Below are positions 49,838 to 60,299 of a DNA stretch of 64,000 bases, piece by piece. The position numbers and the translations under genes were made by a program. Under the pieces are notes generated by a model. It had not been told where the DNA came from. It saw only the letters and a program-made list of their open reading frames with translations, and did no database searches. Numbering within the stretch: the stretch's first letter is position 1; each line of letters begins with the position of its first letter. Origin of the DNA: Serripes groenlandicus (taxonomy: Eukaryota; Mollusca; Bivalvia; Cardiida; Cardiidae); the NCBI GenBank assembly GCA_031761405.1, contig JASEVX010000005.1:31297127-31361126 (forward strand), in the 5' to 3' direction.

Positions 49838-49926
49838 TATTTCTTTTATGGAGATTTTTCAGGTTTTTGTCACTATGTTTTCAAAGTCGTATGCTGCAGA
49901 TATGTCGTATGTGGGAAAGTGTTAAT
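49838..49926 (-). mobile_element. Duplicated M1 right end
   Basis: TTCTTTTATGGAGATTTTTC through GTATGCTGCAGATATGTCG to GGGAAAGTGTTAA. It is about 95% identical to 49152-49240. Confidence 0.75.
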
Positions 49927-50212
49927 AGTTTGGAGGTGAAGGATCAAGAGTGATACAGACTGTATAATAGCTTAGAAAAGCAAATGTTTGTGATAGGGAT
50001 TCAATAAATTGGTTGATAATATTTATTTTTACGATTTCTTAAGTGTTTCAATACAATGGTATTTAAGCTGAATTGTACGGTTGTTGCCTATGATCTGAGC
50101 GCTTTATCTGATTATGTAGAAACTATACCTTAACTTCACTTTCAATGATTTTGGTATCAATTATATATACACGTAGTTGGACAGAAGAAAACTAGTTTGT
50201 TGTTTTTGGCAA

Positions 50213-50460
50213 TTCCGGTCTATAGATGGGCATTGTCCGTCTGTCTGTCTATCTGTCCGTCAACATTTTGGTTAAAGTTTCAGGTTGAGGCAAAATCTCA
50301 GCACTTGAAAGGGTTACAAACTTGAAACTTTGCCTGAAGGTAATCAGTAACAAGTTCTATTGATTTCTATGGTTACTTTGACCTTGACCTTAGTTTGTCG
50401 ATTTTCAAGGTCAAATTGCCGACAATTCGGCCTTGCCGTCTTCAGCGGTTTCTTGTTATA
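50213..50460 (+). repeat. Repeat with CTGTCTGTC and TTCTTGTTA end
   Basis: GGCAATTCCGGTCTATAGATG, TCCGTCTGTCTGTCTATCTG, a GTTACTTTGACCTTGACCTT block, and the end AGCGGTTTCTTGTTATAAG. It has the same overall order as the hairpin-headed repeats, but its head hairpin is weak. Confidence 0.5.
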
Positions 50461-50983
50461 AGTCGATTCTAAATCAACCAATCAACCTAAAGGTCAAGTT
50501 TCTCACCCAGGCATGTCAAAGGTCATTTCCTTCTTTTAGCTCCCATGTAAATTTGAAATATTTCATCATAGGCAAAATAACATTATCAATAGCTGAATTG
50601 TTTGATATTGACTTTGCCAAGATCTTTTAAATCCCTAACACAGCGTTAAGAAGTACAGTTGAACCTGTGATAAAGACCACCTTTGAATAGCAGTGTTATT
50701 CACTGTCTATTATTAGCGACCATACTTTTAGTTTCCCAAATACCCATTTTCTGTATGAATGACACCTGCAATTAATTTAAGACCACCTTTGAACAAAGCC
50801 CAGAATGTTCACTTCCCATGGGTGGTCTTTAAACACAGGTCTGACTATATACGTTGGCTACAACATTTTTATAATCTTGATATCGTTGCAAAATTTCTCT
50901 TAGCAAATGTGACATTTTCATCTGGCCATTTTCATCTGGTCAATCGTGAAAGTTTGATATTGTCATTTAGCTAGTAATGAACT
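50461..50983. other. No recognised gene
   Basis: GACCACCTTTGAATAGCAG and GACCACCTTTGAACAAAGC (about 50677 and 50781) are two loose copies of one short unit. The 65 and 71-codon frames have no recognisable content. Confidence 0.4.
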
Positions 50984-51184
50984 TTAACCCTTTCCCTGGA
51001 TATATACACCCATTTTGATGCATCTGCAGCAGACGACTTTTAAAAACAATGTGGCAAAAGAAGAAATTGCTCAAAACAAGCAATTTCTCCTTTTTGCCAC
51101 AATGTTTTCAATAGTATAACTGTTTTTGTCAATAAGTTTTGAAAGTCGTCTGCTGCAGAATTGTTGTATGGGGAAAAGGATTAA
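50984..51184 (-). mobile_element. M1 element, minus
   Basis: TTAACCCTTTCCCTGGATATA to TATGGGGAAAAGGATTAA, 201 bp. Spacer shortened, hairpin good. Confidence 0.82.
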
Positions 51185-51287
51185 AACAACAAGCATTAAG
51201 AGGTCCTATAGCCAAAGCATTCAACTGAGATTTGCTTGTTAAAAAAGGAATTGATGCAAGCATGTTTCTTGTGTGTTCCAACTGTCT

Positions 51288-51387
51288 TTAACCCTTTCCC
51301 CACATACAACAAATTTGCAGCAGAAGACTAGAAAATATCTAGGCAAAAATATGGAAAATTTCTCTAAATGTTGGTATAATTACTGAA
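51288..51387 (+). mobile_element. M1 element running into the assembly gap
   Basis: TTAACCCTTTCCCCACATAC, TTTGCAGCAGAAGACTAG, then GTATAATTACTGAA directly before the run of N. Confidence 0.75.
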
Positions 51388-51587
51388 NNNNNNNNNNNNN
51401 NNNNNNNNNNNNNNNNNNNNNNNNNNNNNNNNNNNNNNNNNNNNNNNNNNNNNNNNNNNNNNNNNNNNNNNNNNNNNNNNNNNNNNNNNNNNNNNNNNNN
51501 NNNNNNNNNNNNNNNNNNNNNNNNNNNNNNNNNNNNNNNNNNNNNNNNNNNNNNNNNNNNNNNNNNNNNNNNNNNNNNNNNNNNNNN
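51388..51587. other. Assembly gap, 200 N
   Basis: Exactly 200 unknown bases, a conventional placeholder length, so the true size is unknown. It begins at the position where M1 copies carry their hairpin. Confidence 0.98.
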
Positions 51588-51634
51588 TAACACTTTACCA
51601 TATACGGACAACATTTGATGCCTTTGCAGCATTG
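51588..51634 (-). mobile_element. M1 fragment after the gap
   Basis: TAACACTTTACCATATACGG and TTTGATGCCTTTGCAGCA, the left end of a minus copy. Confidence 0.5.
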
Positions 51635-51975
51635 CCCAGCTTGACCAACACTCTTTAAGATGATAGATCGGTACAAGTCATAGTGACCTCTGTCATTCGT
51701 CAAGTCTTATGTTGGAAGATAGCCAATTCATAGATCTGATATGCAAATAAGACGCAGTTTTTAAACAATCAAAGCATTCAACATGTTTACGCGCTTTCTG
51801 CACCTCAAACCAAAGCCATGTGATGCATGTGGACCGGGTAGTTTTTTAACGATTAATTGTAGGTTTGTTTGTGATGCATGGCGATGGGTGTGGCTAATAA
51901 GATACGATCTCGGATCTATGAATTGCCTGGGAAGTATGTTGTTTGGAGTATTATGCTGATGTGTGGAAACACATG
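51635..51975. other. No recognised feature
   Basis: Mixed sequence with ATAGATCTGATATGCAAATAAG and no element ends. ATGCAAAT is an octamer match but isolated. Confidence 0.35.
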
Positions 51976-52211
51976 ATTAACCCTTTCCCACATACATCAA
52001 TTCCGCAGCAGAAGACATTTGAAATTGTCTCGGCAAAAATATGAAAATTCTCTGTAAAAGAAAGTAAAATTTACAAATTAAGTTGAAAAAATTGTGGTAA
52101 AAGGTGAAATTGCTTATTATGATCAATTTCACCTTTTGCGACAATGTTTTCAAGAAGTTGTCTGCTGACCTAAGAGGAGTCAGGAAGTGTCTACATATAA
52201 GAAAAGGTTAA
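51976..52211 (+). mobile_element. M1 element, subfamily B, plus
   Basis: 236 bp. TTAACCCTTTCCCACATAC to ATAAGAAAAGGTTAA. Hairpin AAAAGGTGAAATTGC pairs with GCAATTTCACCTTTT apart from GATCAATTT on one side. Confidence 0.85.
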
Positions 52212-52295
52212 GTAAACTATTAACTGCTGTGATATAATTGAAATACTGAATAAAATTCAACTGTTCCATGAAAACAATTCAAATGTCATTATTCA

Positions 52296-52440
52296 TTTTC
52301 CACATGCAAGATGCATTTTGATTTTCATGCTGCAGCTAGACGACTTCAACAATGTGATAAAATGGGCTACAATATTTTCAACTCCATTCAATATTTATAC
52401 TTTCATTTTCAGAAATACTTCAAAGTTTTAAATTGTCAAG
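52296..52440 (-). mobile_element. M1 remnant
   Basis: TTTTCCACATGCAAGATGCA, CATGCTGCAGCTAGACGACTT, then a decayed spacer. A second M1-like hairpin arm lies at 52467-52510. Confidence 0.45.
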
Positions 52441-52767
52441 GTGTTTTTTAAGTTGATATCAGTAGATGAGCAATATCTCATTTTGCCACAATGTTTTAAA
52501 AAGTCATCTGCTTTGCTTCTACGGCAGTTGCCATAACAGCACAAAGTGTGTGTTAAGTTCCAGGTCCTTCAAATGAAACTGAATTTAGTGGAGTCTATTA
52601 GATTTTTGACCTTGTTCTTGAGCTCAATAAAAACTGAAAGATTTTGTAATTGGATTTTTCGAGCTGTGGCCAGAAGCAGTAATGAAGTTTGGATGGTAAC
52701 CTAGTTTCGTCCCTTTCATCGCTATGGGCTTGGTCTCTTCATATCTTGTGTTGTGTTGTACATTGTC

Positions 52768-52999
52768 TTAACCCTTTTCCTTATATAGATGCTTTCTGAC
52801 ACCTCTGCAGCAGACAGCTTTTTGAAAACATGGCGACAAAAGAAGAAATTGCTCAAAGCGAGCAATTTCTCCTTTTGTCACCATGTTTACAACTCTATTC
52901 AATTATTGTACTTTCATTTAAAGGTAGTTTCCAATTTTTTTCTGGTATGTTTTCAAAGTCGTCTGCTGCAGATTTGTTGTATGTGGGAACAGGTTTTAA
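52768..52999 (-). mobile_element. M1 element, minus
   Basis: 232 bp. TTAACCCTTTTCCTTATATAG to TATGTGGGAACAGGTTTTAA. The hairpin AAATTGCTCAAAGCGAGCAATTT is perfect. Confidence 0.83.
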
Positions 53000-53292
53000 C
53001 AGTATTTCAGTTATATCAGAACATTTATTCATCATTCTTTGGTATATAAGAAACTAGTCTATGTAATGTCCCTTGCCAAAGGGTACTCTACCATCCCCAT
53101 TATCCCCCATGCCGTAACCACTGTGTAAGAGAGGATTACTTTGTTGAAGTTTTTAAGCAAACGTTGAAGAAAACATCGATGTAAGCAGAAGTTTTGAGAA
53201 ACTGGAATGAGGTTTTATCCGTTTTCTTTAACATTTTGAAGAAAACATTTTAGAAAATATGTAAACAGATATTTGAAAGATATATCTTTTTA

Positions 53293-53562
53293 GCTCACTA
53301 ATGTGCTTAAAGTGCTCAAGGTGAGCTATTGTGATCACATTTTGTCCGTTGTGCGTCATCAACAATTCTACAGGCATTTTACATCCAATCTTCATGAAAG
53401 TGTATCAGAATATACATCTCGATCAAATTCTGGCTATAAACGCCGAAACTGGGTCATGTGATGTCAAAAACATGACCACCAGGGTGCGTTGCTAGTTTTC
53501 CTTGTATGCATATATTCGTATTAATCAGTTGAGGGATTCAGGATCATCATGGTCCTCTTGTT
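53293..53562 (+). repeat. R1 element, compact copy
   Basis: AGCTCACTAATGTGC and GCTCAAGGTGAGCT form the head hairpin, TTTTGTCCGTTGTGCG follows, and one internal unit has AATCTTCATGAAAGTGTATC. The tail is AGGATCATCATGGTCCT then CTTGTTTTTG. Confidence 0.7.
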
Positions 53563-53721
53563 TTTGATGCACATTCGTTGTGATCAAAGCAAGACAATAG
53601 ACACAACAATGCCTGTTTAATACAATATGTGTTTTTGTCTCTTTGTTTGAGCTATAAACTCATCATTAACAAGTGTTATGTGACTATATCCCAGGAGAAA
53701 TTATGTTGTCATTCTGTTGTG

Positions 53722-53807
53722 GCCTAAGCACGATTTTGCCATAATATTTTTAAAAGCTATCTGCTGCAGATACGCCAAAATGCATTTGAATTAAGGAAAG
53801 AGTTCAT
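53722..53807 (+). mobile_element. M1 fragment, right part
   Basis: TTTGCCATAATATTTTTAAAA, CTATCTGCTGCAGATACGCC, TTAAGGAAAGAGTTCA. Confidence 0.5.
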
Positions 53808-54034
53808 TGTATCTATTGGACTTGGAAACGCCTGAAATGTAACAACAGTGAAAGGATGAAAACTTGCATGTTTCGTTCAAATAATTGCAGATTTATGATA
53901 TAATTGGAGCGGAAAACAGAGAGATTATATGAAATTTAACTCCCAACTACATTACAAAAACATCATGGTTTATTTCCTGGAAATATAGCAGGAATAATTA
54001 AGGTTTGTGAACTCCTTCTGTCTGTTGTATTTAT

Positions 54035-54300
54035 TATACCCCCTTCGAAGAAGAGGGGGTATATAGGAGTCACTGTGTCAGGCTGGCTATCTGTCTGTCT
54101 GTCGGCCGGGAGCCATATTTAGTTACAAACCACTTGGTGGAATTCAATAAAATTTTACATGAAGCTTCTATACCAAGAGGAGATATGCATAAGGGGTTAC
54201 AATTGCATGTTATTTTACAGAGTTATGGCCCTTTTACTTATTAAGTTATAGTGTAGGTCAAGTTGCTGTTTAGGGGGTATTTATCATCTTCAGGGATATA
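54035..54300 (+). repeat. Hairpin-headed repeat, TACCCCC type
   Basis: Perfect 10-bp hairpin TATACCCCCT (54035-54044) and AGGGGGTATA (54054-54063), CTATCTGTCTGTCTGTCGG, then ACTTGGTGGAATTCAATAAA and AAGGGGTTACAATTGC. It fades near GGGGGTATTTATCATC. Confidence 0.65.
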
Positions 54301-54715
54301 GTACTATATATAGCTCTTTATTCCTCAATTTTTAGCCCTTAATTTACCAACTGGGATGTAGATTGATACCCTTTGAAATATAGGGAGAGAAAAAGGAAAT
54401 GTTGCTCATTATGAGTGATTTCTGGTTTTCATATGGTTCGATAGAGAAAAGCATTATTGATCGATTCCGTACTTCAAATTCATATATTTGTTCGAATACT
54501 TTGAAAAAAATTAGTTGAAGCGAGGCGACCCAGAAAACTGTGTCCACCCTTGTTTTATATCTATGCATATATAGGGTAATATCTATTTCCTGGGATTAGA
54601 TGTCTGTTTTAATAATTAAATCAAAATATTATGTATGTCTATATCTATGAGTTTGAATTAATGTTTTTATAACTAATATTTTGCTGAGATTCTAAGGCAA
54701 GCAAATCTGAGGCAT
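54301..54715. other. No recognised feature
   Basis: AT-rich; a 74-codon minus frame with no recognisable content. Confidence 0.4.
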
Positions 54716-54718
54716 GGG

Positions 54719-54956
54719 ATTGACCCAATTCCAGTGACTTACAACAAATCTGCTCCACTCGACTTGACATATCTAGATCAAAATATGTTAAATAACTATA
54801 AATAAAAGTTTAATCATTGAATAGAGTTTAAACATTATGGCAAAAGGAGAAACTGCTCATCAAGCAATTTCTTCCAAAATGTTCCACAATACTTTCAAAA
54901 GTTGCATTTCTTTTTACAGAGGCGTCAGAAAGCATCTGTATATGGGAAAGGATTAA
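54719..54956 (+). mobile_element. M1 element, subfamily B, diverged
   Basis: TTGACCCAATTCCAGTGAC to TATATGGGAAAGGATTAA. Both PstI blocks are mutated (CTGCTCCACTCGAC and TTTTTACAGAGGCG). Confidence 0.65.
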
Positions 54957-55186
54957 AATTGTGAACGGCTATATCTATGTACATCTGTAACGTAAGTTTC
55001 ATTAAAGAGGATTTGAAGAGATTTAATCCAGATAAAAAAAATTCTTTAACAGATTACCAGTGGGGTGATGTTGTTTCCATTGTTTGGTCCCTTGTCCCTA
55101 ATATACAGGCAACATTTCATGTCTCTCAATTCAATTGAGGGTTCAGGGTTTGAAGCCTGTGATCAGGGAGCAGACATTGATGGTGA

Positions 55187-55321
55187 TTAATCGTTTCCCT
55201 CATACGACAATTCTGCAGTAGACGACTTTGAACATATTTTTTTTATTCAAAAAATATAATTTTTTACAAAATATGTTCAAAGTCGTCTGCTGCAGAATTG
55301 TTGTATGGGGGAATGGGTCAG
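55187..55321. mobile_element. M1 isomer with two 5'-type ends, short
   Basis: 135 bp. CTCATACGACAATTCTGCAG followed by TAGACGACTTTGAACATA is mirrored by TATGTTCAAAGTCGTCTGC and CTGCAGAATTGTTGTATG. The central hairpin and the whole 3' half are absent; the loop is AT-only. Confidence 0.85.
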
Positions 55322-55439
55322 TTAAGGGGTCAATGGGAGCTGCTAAGGGCTATTCAATGCAGACAGCCCACAAAGTATCATATCTTGTAACAATTTAACA
55401 GGGAAAAAGGGTCAGTTAAGGGGTCAATGGGAGCTGCTA
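55315..55439. repeat. 32-bp direct repeat, 93 bp apart
   Basis: GGGTCAGTTAAGGGGTCAAT then GGGAGCTGCTAA at 55315 and again at 55408. The first copy overlaps the end of the M1 isomer, so the right edge of that isomer may have been duplicated. Confidence 0.8.
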
Positions 55440-55927
55440 ACAGCTACTGTTGTAATATGTCAGTATGATAACCTATCAGTTTCAGTTGGGTACAGCTAGC
55501 TTAGTTTGAGGTACTAGCAGCAGTCTCTAGTATACATATTTGTGTCTGAATGGGAACAAGGACTGTTTAATAACTACTTCATCGTGCTAAATACTGGAAC
55601 TCGCAAGGTTTCAAGGTTTCATAGCAATTTTGTGTTCATTCGTGTAAATTGGGCATATAAGTTTATGAGCAATAAATAGCTTGGAACGATACTATTAAAT
55701 AGCCTATTCTTTGAATGTATGTAGGTTGTACAGTATCACATTAACTGGACGGACTTTTAAATATATACATAACTTCAACTGCCAAGAACTAAGGAAAACG
55801 TGGGCTTCTTAGGGAACTGTGTATTTGTGCTATTAGACTGATAGGGTTTTGTCAGCATTTGGAAACTACTTAGTGTTGCAGGTAAACAACTTATTGTAAC
55901 ATTAAAAGGAAACTTTGCTCTAGTTCC
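55440..55927. other. No recognised feature
   Basis: AT-rich sequence with no terminal repeats or recognisable coding content. Confidence 0.4.
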
Positions 55928-56153
55928 TGAACCCTTTCCTACATACACAAACACATTTTCATGCATCTGCGGCAGACATCTTTTGAAACATTGTGATTAA
56001 AGGAAAAATTGCTTACAGAGAGCAATTTTCACTTTTGCCACACTATAATTGGCAGAGTGATTTTGATAATCAGACCGAAATTGATACATTTTAGTCTACA
56101 TTTCTTCCAAAGTCATCTACTTAAGATTAACTGTATGTATAGGAAAGGATTAA
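55928..56153 (-). mobile_element. M1 element, diverged, minus
   Basis: TGAACCCTTTCCTACATACAC to TATAGGAAAGGATTAA. ATCTGCGGCAGACATC and a weak hairpin (AAATTGCTTACAGAGAGCAATTT). Confidence 0.7.
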
Positions 56154-56442
56154 GATATACATATGTATAATATATATTAAAGAAAAAACACACATAATTA
56201 ATATCTGCTGCATTGCACCAGAAAGTAAAAAAGTTTGTCTGTGGGGAGAAAAGAGAAGGTTTTTGTGGATCAAGATTTTACTGTAGTCCTGTGTTTTGTT
56301 ATTGGAAATGATCAAGCACATTTTGATCTCGATAAATATCTGACTTCATGAATAGAAATTTCAATTATTACAACAATATGGACTTCTAAATGTGGCACAG
56401 TTATTCAGACTTTTTGTCTTGAATACCCTATTTGTCTTGTAT

Positions 56443-56553
56443 ATAACCCTTTCCCGCGTACAAAAATCTGCAGCAGAGAAAATAAATTAAAATATCTGTA
56501 TGAATCATTGAATGATTGTATAAATATTGAAAAAAGTTGAAAACATTTGTTTC
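56443..56553 (+). mobile_element. M1 fragment, left half
   Basis: ATAACCCTTTCCCGCGTAC, CTGCAGCAGAGAAAAT, AAGTTGAAAACATTTG; M2 begins directly after. Confidence 0.65.
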
Positions 56554-56554
56554 T

Positions 56555-56685
56555 GAGCTCTAGATAAGGGGTGTTTTCATGTTCTAAAATACTTATTTGA
56601 CTTCTAATTTCTATGTTGTGGGTGCTTAGAAGAATCGTCTGAATGAGACGATATCTTTAAATACAAACAGCATTGGTTTTAATGA
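56555..56685. mobile_element. M2 element, decayed
   Basis: GAGCTCTAGATAAGGGGTG at left, centre AATCGTCTGAATGAGACGAT. The right arm is decayed after ATACAAACAG. It has an intact left tip, which the copy at 8897 lacks. Confidence 0.65.
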
Positions 56686-56758
56686 GTTCTGTGAAACATA
56701 TAAAGGGAAAAAAGACTGGTTCACTCATTCTTATTTAGTCCTCTGCTAAGCCCCTGAA

Positions 56759-56992
56759 TTAACCCTTTCCCTCATACGACAATTCTGCAGCAGACGACTT
56801 TGAACGTATTTTGTCAAAACATAGAAAATCTCTATTATGAATTGAATGGATAACCTACGACTAAAAGTGGAAAACATTGTGGCAAAATGAGAAATTGCAC
56901 GTTTTGTGCAATTTCTTCTTTTGTCACTATGTTTTCAAAAAGCTGTCTGCTGCAGAGGCGTCAGAAAGCGTCTATATGAGGGAAAGGGTTAA
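56759..56992 (+). mobile_element. M1 element, full length, subfamily A, plus
   Basis: 234 bp. TTAACCCTTTCCCTCATACG to TATATGAGGGAAAGGGTTAA, perfect hairpin core TTGCACGTTTTGTGCAA. Confidence 0.9.
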
Positions 56993-57309
56993 GTGCTCTA
57001 TGGAAATGTGAATGCAAATGAAGGGATGGGCTGCCCACAATAGATGTGTGTGTTTGGGTTTTTTGGAGCCAACTGTCAAATTTTCATCTATTTTACTGTC
57101 AGTTTGCAATTTATCAAATTTATAATTTTTGTTGGCTAATTGATTACAATTTTTTTTTCCGGTTCTTGTCACTAAAATATAGTCTGTTAAAGTTGAAAAT
57201 ATTACAGTAGGTAAACACTGTCAATGTTGGGCAGAGATTTTCCTGCTATACTTTCAAGTGATCTAGTACCAAGTCCGTCACTTAATTTTCTTCATGTAAG
57301 GGAACTTTA

Positions 57310-57533
57310 TTAATTCTTTCCCACTTGCAACAAATCTGCAGTGACGCGCCACCCTTTGGAAACATGTGGACAAAAATATGGAAAATCCCTATAAATGAGG
57401 GTATATTTACTGAAAACATTGTGGTAAAAGGAGAAATTGCTCGTTTTGAGCAATTTCTTCTTTTGTCAGAATTAATTCAAAAGTCATCTGCTGCAGAGGC
57501 GTCCTAAAGTGTCTACATGTGGGAAAGGGTTAA
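57310..57533 (+). mobile_element. M1 element, subfamily B, plus
   Basis: TTAATTCTTTCCCACTTGCAA to CATGTGGGAAAGGGTTAA, 224 bp. CTGCAGTGACGCGCC in place of the left block; hairpin perfect. Confidence 0.85.
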
Positions 57534-57638
57534 CTTTGAAAACCAAGCTGTCATGTGTTATTTTATGCTGTTCCCTACTCACATGAACAAAAAATTGCAA
57601 CAAAAAAATAAAAAGATCTGGATAAATAATCAAGTTGA

Positions 57639-57880
57639 TATCATTTTGGCAAAAGATTACGTCAAAATGGTTCTGTTGTAGTAAAGTATTAAACTTGTTA
57701 GTCAGAAGGTCTATAGTGCAAGGTTTGATCCTTAAGCAAGTAGGCTTCTTAATATCATTTTGACAAAAGATTAAGTCAAAATGGTTCTGTTGTAGTAAAG
57801 TATTAAACTTGTTAGTCAGATGGTCTATACGTAGTGCAAGGTTTGATCCTTTTAAGCAAGTAGGCTTCTTTAGGGAGTGT
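57639..57880. repeat. Two tandem units of 114 bp
   Basis: TATCATTTTGGCAAAAGATTA at 57639 recurs as TATCATTTTGACAAAAGATTA at 57753. Each has ATTAAACTTGTTAGTCAGA and CAAGGTTTGATCCTT, the last resembling a B-box. The 142-codon minus frame crosses both units and is a by-product of the duplication. Confidence 0.8.
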
Positions 57881-58074
57881 TTTCTTGGAATTGTCGCCCA
57901 GTAACCTGACACATATTGCCTAGATATACAATGTGTATATATATGTAAAATAATTGTTTTATACAGTCATAATTTGAGTTGTGCATGAATATGGAAGATG
58001 GGAGAGTATTTATTCTCTTAGGTATTCAGTAGACAAAAATAAAGTGGGAATGTAATTCTATTAATGTAATTCTA

Positions 58075-58166
58075 TTAATCCTTTCCCAGGTGCACTGACG
58101 CTCTCTGAGGTCTATGCAGCATCATCAACTTTTGAAAACATTGTTGACAAAGGAGAAATTGTGTGA
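58075..58166 (-). mobile_element. M1 fragment, left half
   Basis: TTAATCCTTTCCCAGGTGCAC, CTCTCTGAGGTCTATGCAGC, one hairpin arm, then lost. Confidence 0.6.
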
Positions 58167-58270
58167 GTTTTTAAGGCGAAGGAATGGAAGATAAGTGTTT
58201 GTCCTGTCTGAATGTGGCAACATTTTAGTTAACATTGACTTTTGATACATAGGCCCTCACAAATAAGAAC

Positions 58271-58412
58271 AGAGCTCTAGATAAGGGGCAATCCGGATTG
58301 CATAACAGTTTGACCTCCAAAACCTATGTTGCGAGGTCTCAAAATAATCATCTCAATGAGATGTGATTTTGAGTACCTGCAACATAGGTTTTACTGAGGG
58401 CTAACAGATAAA
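58271..58412. mobile_element. M2 element, diverged
   Basis: AGAGCTCTAGATAAGGGGC at left; AAACCTATGTTGCGAGG pairs loosely with CCTGCAACATAGGTTTT; centre ATCATCTCAATGAGATGTGAT. Confidence 0.65.
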
Positions 58413-58591
58413 TTGTCAGCAGGAATCTGTTTGCTCTTCCTTTATAATCTAGTCTTCTGAAAAACATTTGTTGAAACTGAACTTTTTTTTATGAGGGAAA
58501 GGTGGAACAGATGTGTGTTTATTTACAGTCTACTAGAAACATTTTTCCTGTATTTATATTCATCACCCCCTGGGTCTCCTGTTTTCAACAT

Positions 58592-58650
58592 AGTAACCCT
58601 TTCCAACATACATCAAAATCTGCAGCAGACGACTTTGGAAACATCTCAAC
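58592..58650 (+). mobile_element. M1 fragment, left end
   Basis: GTAACCCTTTCCAACATACAT, CTGCAGCAGACGACTTTGG, AAACATCT, then broken 3 bp before the next copy. Confidence 0.7.
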
Positions 58651-58652
58651 AC

Positions 58653-58866
58653 TTAACCCTTTCCCACATACTACAATTCTGCAGCAGTCGACTTTGAATG
58701 TATTATGTCAAAACATAGAAAATCTCTTTAATTGAATGGATCGATAACCTATGACAAAAAGTGGAAAACATTGTGGCAAAAGGAGAAATTGCTCGTTTTG
58801 TGCAATTTCTTCTTTTGTCACTTCTATAATGTTTTCAAAAAGCGTCTATATGAGGGAAAGGGTTAA
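58653..58866 (+). mobile_element. M1 element, subfamily A, plus
   Basis: 214 bp. TTAACCCTTTCCCACATACT to TATATGAGGGAAAGGGTTAA. The right PstI block is deleted. Its last TTAA opens the next copy. Confidence 0.85.
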
Positions 58867-59042
58867 CATGGGAAATCTCCCTAATTCAGTAATTGAAATC
58901 ATACTTATTGAATAGAGTTGAAAATATTGTGGCAAAAGGAGAAATTGCTTGTTTTGAGCAATTTCTTCTGTTGTCACAATGTTTTCAAAAGTTGTCTGCT
59001 GCAGAGGCCTCAGAAAGCGTCTAATATGTTGGAAAGGGTTAA
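58863..59042 (+). mobile_element. M1 element, left block deleted, plus
   Basis: TTAACATGGGAAATCTCC starts directly in the spacer; ends TTGGAAAGGGTTAA. Its last TTAA opens a further truncated copy (TTAACCCTTTCCTAAATAG, 59039-59064), making three in a row. Confidence 0.78.
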
Positions 59043-59197
59043 CCCTTTCCTAAATAGAATAATTCTCAGTCTTATTTCGATCGAGACTATAAATTTTGTA
59101 ACTCAAGAATCTGATTCCTGCTAAAAGATCTTGTTAAGAGACTAAATACAGATTCAGAAAATGATGAGCCAACAAAACCTTAACCATATCTTAACCT

Positions 59198-59306
59198 GTT
59201 GTAGAAGACTAAATATGACACTGCAATTGTTTGATAATTTTATCAGAAGTCGACTGCTGCAAAGGCATTACAAATTACACATGGTTTCCATTAAGCAAAG
59301 GGTTAC
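59198..59306 (+). mobile_element. M1 remnant
   Basis: AGAAGTCGACTGCTGCAAAG and AGCAAAGGGTTAC at right; left part unrecognisable. Confidence 0.4.
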
Positions 59307-59321
59307 AGGGCTGAAGCAATT

Positions 59322-59486
59322 GTTCTAAAATCCTTATTTGACCGTATAACCCTATGATGTGGGTACTCGAAAGAATCGCCTCTATGAGATGATTCTTTTG
59401 AGTACCCACATCATAGGGTTTGGTTTGATGACAGAGAGATATTGTGGGGGAAAAGAGCTGTATACACCTCCTTATCTGGACCTCTG
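59322..59486. mobile_element. M2 element
   Basis: AACCCTATGATGTGGGTACTC pairs with GAGTACCCACATCATAGGGTT almost perfectly; centre GAATCGCCTCTATGAGATGATTC. Right tip CCTTATCTGGACCTCT as in the copy at 8897. Confidence 0.75.
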
Positions 59487-59489
59487 GGG

Positions 59490-59708
59490 TTAACCCTTTC
59501 CCTCATACGATAATTCTGCAGCAGACGACTTTGACCATAGTTTGTCAAAACATAGAAAATCCAGATTTTCTATGACTAAAAGTGGAAAACATTGTGTCAA
59601 AAGGAGAAATTTGCACGTTTTGTGCAATTTCTTCTTTTGTCACTATGTTTTCAAATAGCCGTCTGCTGCAGAGGCGTCAGAAAGCGTCTATATGAGGGAA
59701 AGGGTTAA
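59490..59708 (+). mobile_element. M1 element, subfamily A, plus
   Basis: 219 bp. TTAACCCTTTCCCTCATACG to TATATGAGGGAAAGGGTTAA. The spacer after AGAAAATCC is shortened. Confidence 0.88.
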
Positions 59709-59872
59709 ATAATTTCTTGCAGTATTTCTACAAGTCATCATCATATAATTATGAAAGTCCATTTGACTAATAATAACTCATTTGAAGGGTTAATGTTAAT
59801 GGGTGGTTGCTGATGGTTTGGGGGGTTTATAACTTCAGAAACATTCTCTGAAATTTACTAACCATAAAGTGT

Positions 59873-60090
59873 TGAACCCTTTTCAACATACAACAAATCT
59901 CCAGAAATTGACTTTTAGAAAACATCTATTTTAAGGCAATAAAGCATATGGAAAATCTCTATAAATAAAAGTATGTTACCTGAGTACACTTGAAAACATA
60001 ATGTGTCAAAAATTGAAATTGCTCATGATGAGCATTTCTGCTTCATCCACTTAAGAATGCAAATTGTGTCTGGATGTAGGAAAGGGTGAA
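59873..60090 (+). mobile_element. M1 element, diverged, plus
   Basis: TGAACCCTTTTCAACATAC to TGTAGGAAAGGGTGAA. Both PstI blocks lost, hairpin half lost. Confidence 0.65.
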
Positions 60091-60156
60091 GTAGGTACAG
60101 TGAGTGGAGCCATTGTGGTTTTGTGGTAAGTAAGTGTAGTGTATTGAAAAAGGTAT

Positions 60157-60198
60157 TTAACCCTTTCCCTCCGTCTGTATGAGGTTTGAAAGGGTGAA
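60157..60198. mobile_element. Minimal M1, 42 bp
   Basis: TTAACCCTTTCCCTCCGTC, then TGTATGAGG, then TTTGAAAGGGTGAA. Little more than the two terminal repeats is left. Confidence 0.65.
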
Positions 60199-60299
60199 TT
60201 ATCTGTGAAACTGGTGACATGCTGAACTGAATGAAGTTTGAAATTATGTGCCATACACTGTCACTTTTTGGAAATGTTGTTTGGATGGAATAGTAAGCG

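Noticed and set aside
57484..57912. 142-codon minus-strand frame
   Set aside because: Crosses the 114-bp tandem duplication and an M1 end; the internal peptide repeat comes from the DNA duplication.
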